From: Rhizopus arrhizus | Taxonomy: Eukaryota; Mucoromycota; Mucoromycetes; Mucorales; Rhizopodaceae | Assembly (NCBI GenBank): GCA_024220505.1 | Contig: JAKZZE010000022.1 | Location: 930,001-994,000 of the forward strand | Direction of reading: 5' to 3' | Length of the DNA: 64,000 nucleotides | In this document: positions 56,796-64,000 of the stretch, piece after piece | Layout of the letters: every line of letters begins with the position of its first letter | How positions within the stretch are numbered: position 1 is the stretch's first letter | Made by a program: the position numbers and the translations under genes | The notes under the pieces: generated by a model | What the model was told of the DNA's origin: nothing | Databases searched by the model: none | The model's input: only the letters and a program-made list of their open reading frames with translations

Positions 56796-59141
56796 GATGC
56801 CCCCAGTGGACATAAGTTCGTCCTCGAACTCTTCATATTCTTGATCGATTATAGCCCATGTATCTCCATTCCTAGCAGCTCTCAATAAGGATGGATAGAG
56901 AAAGTCATTGGGTATTTCAGCTTTTAAGTTGGCATGCTTTGAAGATAAATAAGCCTCCACACTACCTGGAGTAGGTCTTGGCTGCGTAAACTTCAAGTGG
57001 CTCCAATAGTTAACATCTTCAGCAAAACGCAAGGTAAGCTGTTGTTTCATAAGCGTCATCTGTTTCTCATGCTGTACAATTTCTTGATATTTGTAAAAAG
57101 TTCTAGCCATTTGTTTTCTTGCTAATTCTATGCCTGTGGTTCTGATTGCCCATTCCCAGTCTTCAAATAAAGAGGGAGTCAAATATTCATCTTGTGCGTC
57201 AGAATAGGTGGCTTGGGGTTCTGGTATTTTGTCTGATGGTGGTAGTATAGCTGGTACCATTACCGGCGTGTTGTCAGTAGGGCTTGGTATATCCAAGATA
57301 GAGATTATTTCTGCTTTGTCTTTTATTTCTTTGGCAATCAGTACTGCACCTTCTTCTCTTGGTAAAAATTGACCTCGCTCACCATATCCAATGGATCCTG
57401 GTCCACCGAACTCCTCCTCGCATTCCAGCAACCAGTTTCCAACGGCCTTTTCCAAAGCTTCGTATCCTTCAAGCTGGCAAAATTTGACAAAGTAGGTATT
57501 TACCATCGTATTTACGTAATCTTGAATTGTTTCAAAGTCTTGTCGGTTGGGCACATATGGTCGCATCCAGGTTTCCTTCATTCCTTGGGTTATATAACCG
57601 GGGCCACTAACTTGATTGTTCATTTGAGTAATTTGAGCACTTTGCATATTGTTTTGAGTTTTCGTTTTAATTCGAATGGTTTTTCTTTGGTTGTAATATT
57701 GTCCCGTATATATACTATTTTCAAACTGTGTACGCGTTCTTCTTTTGGTAGGATATCTGATGAATGTTGTTAAACCTTGTGCTTGTGAAGAATCTAAAAG
57801 GAAAAGCTCTCTAGTTTCATCATCCAGAGTTCCTGAACCAATCCTATGATGTTCAGTTTTCCATAAGGTGTTGGGTATCGAATAAGGTTTCAAACGGTTT
57901 CCGTGTACCCTCCTGATCTTTGTATCTGATACATCAATGCTCTTGATATGATAAGTTCCTTTTCCTAACAGGTGATGTATGATAAATGGTCCTTGCCATC
58001 TGTCTTGTAGTTTTCCTGACCAAGAAGTAGTCAAAAAATCCTTGTAGACTAATACTATGTCTCCAAGATTGAATGATGGCTTCAGTTCTTTGCGTTGATC
58101 AAGTATTTTCTTTTCTATTGCCTTCTTTTGTGCTGCTTGTGTTGTTTTTATTGCTTTTGTGGCTTGCTCTCTAATTCTGCTAAGGTTGTGTAACTGATGT
58201 GCCGTTCGGTGAAATAAAGTTGCGTCAAACTGAGGCGATTTCCTGTTATAGATCTGGTGTTCCATGTCGAATGGGGTTTTAGGTTCATAGCCATACATCA
58301 AACTAAAGGGGCTGTGTTTGGTAGTTGCTTGTTTCATTGATCTATAAGCGAATAATGCAGCTGGTAGATACTGGTCCCAATCTTTCTTCTCGTCGTCTGA
58401 TCTGCGTTGTAAGATTTGTCCTAACGTTCGATTAAATCTTTCGATAAGACCATTGCTTTGAGGGTTGTAGGGAGTTGTCGTTTTGTGTATAATAGAATAA
58501 TTTTTGCAAACTTGGCGTATTAAATCGCTCAAAAAGGGCTTTCCATTATCGGTAACAATTATCGTAGGGCAACCGTGTCGACATATGATTTCCTCGTATA
58601 GAAACAATGCTATCTCAGATGATGTTTGGAATCGCATTGGCCTAGCTTCCACATACTTAGTCAAGTAATCTATCCCAGCAATTATATAGCGGTATCCTGC
58701 TCTGGAAGTTTGTACATGCTTAACATCCAATGCTATTCTGTCAAAAGGTTTGGTTGATACTGGCACAGGATAGAGTTCTTCGTTTAATGATTTGGGCCCG
58801 TGTACTTGACATCTTGGACAATTTTTAACATATTGTTGAATTGTGTGGGCCATCTTATCCCAGTAATATCTGGTGGCTATCTTGTGTAAGGTATTGTTAT
58901 AAGCAAGATGACCTCCCAAGGGGTGTTGATGATAGGTATGAATGATATTTTCTGCCTCTTCAGTGTTTAAAACTTTACGGATGATACCGTTTGATGTGTT
59001 GTATCGATATAGAGTATCTTTATATATTGTATAGTTGATTGACTCTCTTTCAAGATGTTTTATCATTTTTGTTGGAATATTGTCAGGAGTCTTCAGTGTG
59101 AGCAAATATTGTTTCATCATTTGTATTTTTTCTTCTTCCAT
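56727..59141 (-). CDS. Gypsy-A integrase fused to the extra C-terminal domain, 804 aa
   Basis: The ATG at 59141 opens the frame 212 bp after the pol stop. The HHCC zinc finger includes H73, H78, C108 and C111. The catalytic core is D139, D198 and E234, with 35 residues between D198 and E234 as in retroviral-type integrases. A GPY/F-like motif (RWQGPFIIHHLLGKGTYHI) lies near residue 375. Integrase similarity ends near residue 440. About 280 further residues correspond to the separate 291-aa ORF of Gypsy-B, here in the same frame: ETWMRPYVPNRQDF, LEKAVGNWLLECEEEF, FEDELMSTGGIC. The last 23 codons lie inside the LTR. Inserts the cDNA; the role of the extra domain is unknown. Translation of the extra part from an internal Met near residue 515 is possible. 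Confidence 0.92.
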   Translation of the reverse strand: MEEEKIQMMKQYLLTLKTPDNIPTKMIKHLERESINYTIYKDTLYRYNTSNGIIRKVLNTEEAENIIHTYHQHPLGGHLAYNNTLHKIATRYYWDKMAHTIQQYVKNCPRCQVHGPKSLNEELYPVPVSTKPFDRIALDVKHVQTSRAGYRYIIAGIDYLTKYVEARPMRFQTSSEIALFLYEEIICRHGCPTIIVTDNGKPFLSDLIRQVCKNYSIIHKTTTPYNPQSNGLIERFNRTLGQILQRRSDDEKKDWDQYLPAALFAYRSMKQATTKHSPFSLMYGYEPKTPFDMEHQIYNRKSPQFDATLFHRTAHQLHNLSRIREQATKAIKTTQAAQKKAIEKKILDQRKELKPSFNLGDIVLVYKDFLTTSWSGKLQDRWQGPFIIHHLLGKGTYHIKSIDVSDTKIRRVHGNRLKPYSIPNTLWKTEHHRIGSGTLDDETRELFLLDSSQAQGLTTFIRYPTKRRTRTQFENSIYTGQYYNQRKTIRIKTKTQNNMQSAQITQMNNQVSGPGYITQGMKETWMRPYVPNRQDFETIQDYVNTMVNTYFVKFCQLEGYEALEKAVGNWLLECEEEFGGPGSIGYGERGQFLPREEGAVLIAKEIKDKAEIISILDIPSPTDNTPVMVPAILPPSDKIPEPQATYSDAQDEYLTPSLFEDWEWAIRTTGIELARKQMARTFYKYQEIVQHEKQMTLMKQQLTLRFAEDVNYWSHLKFTQPRPTPGSVEAYLSSKHANLKAEIPNDFLYPSLLRAARNGDTWAIIDQEYEEFEDELMSTGGICDENRNFFNQTVPLDEESSDLN

Positions 59142-59353
59142 TTTTGTGTAACTTTGTTATTATGCTTTGTGGTGATACGATTTTTGTATTGTTCTGTATT
59201 AAGGTTTTTGTTTGATTGGTGTGTGTGTGTGTGTGTTTTTTTTTTTGATTTTTTTTTTTTTTTTTTTTGTTTCTTTGTTTCAACTACCCCTCCCTTCCTC
59301 CATGTGATTTGATAAAATACATTGGTAGTGTGATTTTGTTGTGTTTTTGCGAA
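59142..59353 (-). promoter_or_regulatory. Pol-to-integrase spacer with purine-rich tract and CA repeat
   Basis: On the minus strand, the pol stop is followed by a purine-rich GGAGGAAGGGAGGGG (about 59286-59301), a long A-run, a (CA)n repeat and an A-rich leader before the integrase ATG. A similar purine motif is kept in Gypsy-B (36829-36848). It could be an internal initiation or polypurine element. No GT-AG intron that joins pol and integrase was evident. Confidence 0.5.
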
Positions 59354-62300
59354 TTAATATCCTAATCTGGAAAGAAAGTCGGCACTCTCGTTAACTCTTC
59401 CAGGTCGATACTTGACTTCATATTCATATTCTGCTAGTATAGTTATCCATCTTGCTATAATTCCAGTAGGGTTTGTTGTATTTAGAAGCCCTCTTAATGC
59501 TGAATGATCTGTTATTATAGTGAATCTTCTTCCATGCAGATATGGTCTAAAAAGCTTTACAGCCCAGATTACGGCTAAACATTCAAGTTTTGAAACACCA
59601 TAATTCACCTCACTTGATTTAAGGCTTCGACTGGCATATATGATTGGATGTTCATGTCCATCGTCGTCTAATTGTGTGAGAATACAGCCAAGTCCTTGTT
59701 TGGATGCGTCTGTTACAAGTACAAAGTCTCGATTGAAATCCGGTCTTGCTAATACTGGTGCTTCTGTTAGAAGTTTCTTAAGTTTTTCAAATGATTCGGT
59801 AGTTTTGTTGGTCCAGGGAACCTTTTTAGATGTCTTGGTTTGATCATGCAATGGTCGTGCTATTGCGGCAAAGTTTTTGATAAACCTTCGGTAATATGAG
59901 GCTAATCCCAGAAATCCTCTGACTTGTGTGAGTGTTGTTGGTCTCTCGTAGTTTTTTATCTTCTCTATTTTTCCAGGATCAGTGTGTATTCCTTCTTGAG
60001 TGACGATGTATCCAAGAAACTTGAGATGATCTTTGAAAAAAAAGCACTTTTCTGGATTGAGCTTTAGATTTGCTATTTTGATACAATTGAAGACTTGTTC
60101 TAAATGGGTAAGATGTTCATGGTGATTATTGGAATATATGTTTAGATCATCGATATAGGCTACTAAGCATTTGTTTATCAGTTTTCTAAAGCAGAGATCT
60201 ATGAGACGTTGGAAGGTCGCAGGAGAGTTGACTAATCCCATTGGCAAAGTATTATAGTGATATACACCGTATTTTGTTGTAAAAGCAGTTAATTCTTTGC
60301 TACTTTCTTCTACAGGCACTTGGTGAAATCCTGCTCTCATATCTAAGGCTGAGAATACTTTTGCTTTTCCTAAAGCGTCAAGTAAATCATCGATTCTTGG
60401 CAAAGGGTATGAATCTTTCTTGGTAATAGCATTTAACTTGCGATAATCTATCACCATGCGGTATTCTCCGTTTTTTTTCTTCACTAATATTACTGGTGCT
60501 GCCCATGGACTATTTGAAGGCGCTATTACTCCCAGTTTACAATACTTTTCTAATTCCTTTTGTAGATAATCTGATTCAATTGGACTAAGTCGATATGGTC
60601 GGTGACTAATTGGTTGGGTATTTTCTTCAATAACAATCTTGTGATTTATCAGTTGTGTATGGCCAATTGTATCATTATTCCAATCAAATATGTTTTTGAA
60701 TTTGTGTATGAGCTTCTTCAATCTTTTAGCGATATCGTTTCCAATTTTTCCAATTTCTAACTTAGTATAAGTTTCTTGATCTAGAGATTCATTATCTGTA
60801 GTGTGGTGTTCAGCTTGATCTTCTTCTAATACGTATAAATCTGTATCTCGATTAAGTTGATAAGCTTGGACCATTTCTTCGTTTTGTAAATCAAAAGCTT
60901 CTAGCCTTCCTACTTCTTCGTACGGTTTAAGATATATATCGTAGTCTGACCGATTATATAAATGTACATATATACTCTTTTTGTTGATGACAATACTTGT
61001 ACTGATGTCAAAGTATCCCATGACTTGAGTGATGTCTTTATTCGTGATTTCAAGGCTGTATGTGTTATTCTTGGTTGTTCCGGTTGGTTTCTTGATTTGA
61101 AAGCTATTTGAAGTGTGTGCTTTCAACACCATCCCCTCTTTTGGAGCTTGTATGACTATTTCTGTATTATCTCTAACTATATCCAGCTCCTGTGTATCAT
61201 CGTTGTTTAATACTAGTAAAGAATCTGTATCGTTTCTTTCTTCTTCAGATGACTCATCCTCTGTACTATAGTCTTCCTCATTCGATTCTTCCGTTAATTC
61301 ACTTTCAGATGTGTCTTCAGAATCTTCTCCTGTCGAATTATCTTCCTCAGAGCCATCTTTTTCAAATCGAACTTTCTTTTCAGTAGAATTTGTAAGACTC
61401 GTAGGATTTTGGTACATCTGTTGATAAGTAGTCATTTTAGGTATGTTATCCTTTTTCCGGAGAAATGATATAGGTAGTTCTGCTTTTCGATTCTTGTAAG
61501 ATACTTTCATGGATGCACTATTGAAATCGATTCTAGCTTTCGCCCTGCTTAACCAGTTGTTTCCAATAATAAAATGAGATGGACACGTAGGCAGTACTTC
61601 CACTGTGCATGGTATGACTAAATCTTCACTGACTTCTATTGGTACATCATAAATCATTCCCAATGCAGGTTGTTTAGTTCCATTTCCTAAGGTAAAAACG
61701 CTTTCTGATGCAGCATCAATATCTAGTTTCAGAGCATCTGCCAAAGATTTCGAAATACAAGTTTTTGCGGCTCCACAATCTACTAATGTCTTTATGCGTT
61801 GATTTCCAATGATTATTTTTGTATATGCAGCTGTAGTGTTTATATCTTCATCCTCAATTAAGGCCATAGTTTCCTGTGATCTTTTTTTATTTGGAGATTT
61901 TCTTTTTAGTCTACATGCACCAATGAGGTCTCTTCGAAGTCTTGGTGTAGTGGTGATTAAATCTCTTACGGATATATTTGCTGGTTGATCAAGTACATCT
62001 TCTACAATATTATATGAAATGGCAGGAGGTTCTCGTCTGGGATTCTTTCTTGGTGTTTTTGTCTGTACTTTTTCTATAGGTAAGTCTGTCTCCATTCGTA
62101 TTGCAGTATCATTAAATGGTGAATTCTTGGGGCGTATTTCTTCAAGATGCTTTCTTGTAGTAATTCTTCTGGTAGTGACAGCTGGCTTTTTCTGCTTATC
62201 CTGTGTTGCGGGTCGGTCTTTAGTATATGGTATTCCTGGAGTAACTTCGGGAGGTCTTTCGGGTCTTATCGCAGCATATAGATCTTTTTGTCTACTATGT

Positions 62301-62363
62301 CTGTCCTCGCTTTGGGTTAGTATAGCGTTGAGGTGTTTTTGCTGTTTTTGCTGCTGCTGCTGC

Positions 62364-62400
<37 letters not shown>

Positions 62401-62476
62401 GATTAATGGATTTTTGCTTATAATGGGTGTTCGATTGACCATTGTTTTCATTATTGAACACAATCGACCCATTTAG
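59354..62476 (-). CDS. pol: Gypsy-A Pol (PR-RT-RNase H), by -1 frameshift, about 1040 aa
   Basis: The pol frame begins at the slippery site (62476-62482) in the -1 frame of gag. A Gln tract of about 18 residues from a (CAA)n repeat lies near the start. The retropepsin has VDCGAAKTCIS, with Cys in place of the usual Ser or Thr of D[ST]G. A highly acidic linker (about 61200-61370) follows. RT motifs include LVKKKNGEYRMVIDYRKLN, ALDMRAGFHQV and AYIDDLNIYS. RNase H has VTDASKQGLGC, SKLECLAVIWAV and IITDHSAL. The frame ends RLGY, just after RNase H. No defects seen. It aligns closely with Gypsy-B. Confidence 0.93.
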
Positions 62477-63714
62477 TTTTTTGAAGGTTGTGTTTGACGT
62501 ACGTCCCCTGATGGATAGTACTGATAGTCAGTCTGTGTGTCCTTTCTCCTATCATTGTTGTTGTTATTGTAATGCCCATTATTGGTATTATTGTTGTAAC
62601 GTCCATTATCGTTGTTATATGAACCATTCCTATTATTATACCCATAATTCCTATTGTTAGTATATCCACTATTTCCATTGTTGTAATTGTTAAAGTTTCC
62701 TTTATAATTTCCATTGTTATAGTTTCCATTATTATTGTTGCGGTAGGTTTTGTTATAAGGTCTACCGGTTGATTGTTGAGTGTTCAATTCATTTCTTATA
62801 GTCTGCTGTATCAAGTTAAGTATATCTGACTGATTGCTATGCTGAGGTAGTCCATTGCTATGGTGCTGCAGGTTATGACTTGAAAGATATTGAGAATTGT
62901 CGAGTTTTCTACTGATGTCCATGGTCGATAGTTGTGGTTGATTCATTGTTCTCGTAAAAGATAAGTTTTGAGAATCACGTCTACCATTCGTGTAAGGATC
63001 ACTGACTGGAATGTACTGGATCTGATGTTCTTGTCCATCAATAATTTCAAGATTGTGATGGTTAGGCAAATATCTATTGGGATGCGTGATTTCTTCATTG
63101 TATATCAAAGCATGGCTCACGTTTCTTGGTATAAATGGGTTATCGACCATTGCTATTTTTCTAGGTCTGTTGGCGTTCCACCATCCATCAGCATGATTTG
63201 TCCAATCTTGAAAATTTCTTGAACTTGATTGTATACAGAATTGTTTTATGTCCTTAAGAAGACCAGCACGGAAGCGACTTTCCACTACCTCTTCGCTCGT
63301 GATGTTTGCTAAATCAGCAGCTTCTCTAAGCCGGGAAAGGAAAATTTGAGGATGCTCCTGTTCTCCTTGCATCATTTCGTTAAATTCCAGTTCGTAGTTT
63401 TGTATGAGCTCTGGTGTGATATAATGTTTCTTCAATTGTTCTATGGCTTCTTCATAGGTGACCGTAGGATTTTCCTTCAATATGACGCGCTCAAAGTAAA
63501 TTTTGGCGGCACGTCGCAATTGTGATTTTAGGATAACCAGTCTTCGGGCATCAGTATTTGTGTTGCTAATGGCTAAGAATGATTCCAGTATTTCTTGAAA
63601 GTGACGGAAATCTTCCCCTTCATAACCATAAAATTCAATTAGTTTAGGACGATATCCTTGGGCTACGCTTTGGTTGCTAATCGAGGCCAACACGTTTTGT
63701 CCTGCTGTATTCAT
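62473..63714 (-). CDS. gag: Gypsy-A Gag, 413 aa
   Basis: The ATG at 63714 opens 413 codons. The N-terminal half is a Ty3/Gypsy Gag-type domain (GYEGEDFRHFQEILESFLA, AKIYFERVILKEN, FLSRLREAADLANI). The C-terminal 110 residues are Asn/Gly/Tyr/Arg low complexity with no CCHC knuckle, so RNA binding must rest on this basic disordered tail. The TAA stop follows directly after AAAAAAC, where a -1 shift leads into pol. Confidence 0.93.
   Translation of the reverse strand: MNTAGQNVLASISNQSVAQGYRPKLIEFYGYEGEDFRHFQEILESFLAISNTNTDARRLVILKSQLRRAAKIYFERVILKENPTVTYEEAIEQLKKHYITPELIQNYELEFNEMMQGEQEHPQIFLSRLREAADLANITSEEVVESRFRAGLLKDIKQFCIQSSSRNFQDWTNHADGWWNANRPRKIAMVDNPFIPRNVSHALIYNEEITHPNRYLPNHHNLEIIDGQEHQIQYIPVSDPYTNGRRDSQNLSFTRTMNQPQLSTMDISRKLDNSQYLSSHNLQHHSNGLPQHSNQSDILNLIQQTIRNELNTQQSTGRPYNKTYRNNNNGNYNNGNYKGNFNNYNNGNSGYTNNRNYGYNNRNGSYNNDNGRYNNNTNNGHYNNNNNDRRKDTQTDYQYYPSGDVRQTQPSKN
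62476..62482 (-). promoter_or_regulatory. Predicted -1 frameshift site, Gypsy-A
   Basis: A_AAA_AAC in the gag frame, directly followed by the TAA stop; pol lies in the -1 frame. Same arrangement as Gypsy-B. A downstream pseudoknot was not assessed. Confidence 0.82.
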
Positions 63715-63815
63715 TGTTGCTAATAAGTGTTCTGAAATTGTAGAGTCGATTTTGAATAATTTTCTTTTTGAAGTTTTTCTGATAGTTTGATTTGTTTACT
63801 GTTTTAATTGATTTT

Positions 63816-63833
63816 CCCTCGTAGTGACCACCA
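63816..63833 (-). promoter_or_regulatory. Candidate primer-binding site, Gypsy-A
   Basis: TGGTGGTCACTACGAGGG on the minus strand, two bases inside the 5' LTR; identical to that of Gypsy-B. The tRNA was not identified. Confidence 0.7.
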
Positions 63834-63835
63834 AA

Positions 63836-64000
63836 TGTGAGATTGTTAGGCTTTCGGGTTTAAGTAGGTTTGGTATAAGTTATTGAGACAAAGTTTTGGT
63901 AATCGAATAAAGTATTGGATAAATTAATATCCAAAAAAGAGTAGATAATTTGAGTTGTAAGTTCGCTTGAGTAGAGTGACCACCAGATCTTGTTAAGTAG
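63836..64000 (-). repeat. 5' LTR of Gypsy-A, cut by window end
   Basis: 165 bp, identical by eye to 56235-56399 of the 3' LTR. Confidence 0.92.

Larger units (their letters stand above)
56235..64000 (-). mobile_element. Ty3/Gypsy element Gypsy-A, intact and young, cut by window end
   Basis: Read on the minus strand: 5' LTR (starting beyond the window, 64000-63836 visible), PBS, gag (63714-62473), pol (62476-59354), integrase plus extra domain (59141-56727) and 3' LTR (56795-56235). The 165 bp of 5' LTR in view match the 3' LTR exactly. All frames are open, so it is probably autonomous. It inserted one base after the end of Gypsy-B. The insertion-site duplication cannot be checked because the right flank is outside. 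Confidence 0.93.

Overview
The window is AT-rich eukaryotic DNA, almost certainly from an early-diverging fungus (Mucoromycota, Mucorales-like). It has short GT-AG introns of about 50-115 bp, a fungal Plavaka (CACTA-like) transposase, Helitron Rep/helicase, many Tc1-like elements, Ty3/Gypsy elements and a nuclear tRNA-Lys(CUU). The species cannot be named from sequence alone. No ordinary housekeeping protein gene was recognised. Nearly everything is a nest of mobile elements, and insertions into insertions give a relative order of events.

Layout. 1-4552: mostly non-coding, with one full Tc1-like element (804-2467, intact DD37E transposase). 4553-22746: three Plavaka/CACTA-like elements in a row, each with CACTGCA termini. 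Element I (4553-9892) is decayed and carries a solo LTR and a dead Tc1 element. Element III (9899-18885) is apparently autonomous, with an intact 4-exon transposase and a convergent 4-exon accessory gene, plus a nested Tc1-like relic. Element II (18889-22746) has no transposase but an intact 4-exon homologue of the accessory gene. The tRNA-Lys gene lies 56 bp after element II. 23121-30530: LTR fragments interrupted by a 2.65-kb DDE element (692-aa transposase, TA target) and by a stack of Tc1-like elements. 30531-33831: a LINE RT remnant, a Tc1 remnant, a solo LTR and a truncated LTR.

33832-56233 is one Ty3/Gypsy element (Gypsy-B, minus strand), split between its RNase H and integrase ORFs by about 12 kb of other DNA (about 36849-48966). 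That 12 kb holds only a 7-exon AT-hook gene, a 2-exon gene with a possible OB-fold, and a 5-exon Helitron Rep-helicase gene, so it looks like a three-gene Helitron. Both the Helitron helicase and Gypsy-B pol were then hit by near-identical copies of one defective Tc1-like family. Gypsy-B's 5' LTR also carries a solo LTR. 56235-64000 is a second, intact and young Gypsy element (Gypsy-A) whose right LTR runs off the window.

How the parts work together. In both Gypsy elements pol follows gag by a predicted -1 frameshift at A_AAA_AAC just before the gag stop. Integrase is in a separate downstream ORF, and a non-env gene sits in the env position with its 3' end inside the LTR. In the Plavaka group, the accessory gene is kept in an element that lost its transposase. 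In the Helitron, the flanking genes are candidates for replication or targeting helpers. The most noteworthy candidates for something undescribed are the Plavaka accessory-gene module, the three-gene Helitron and the extra 3' ORF of the Gypsy elements. All homology calls are by eye; no search was run.
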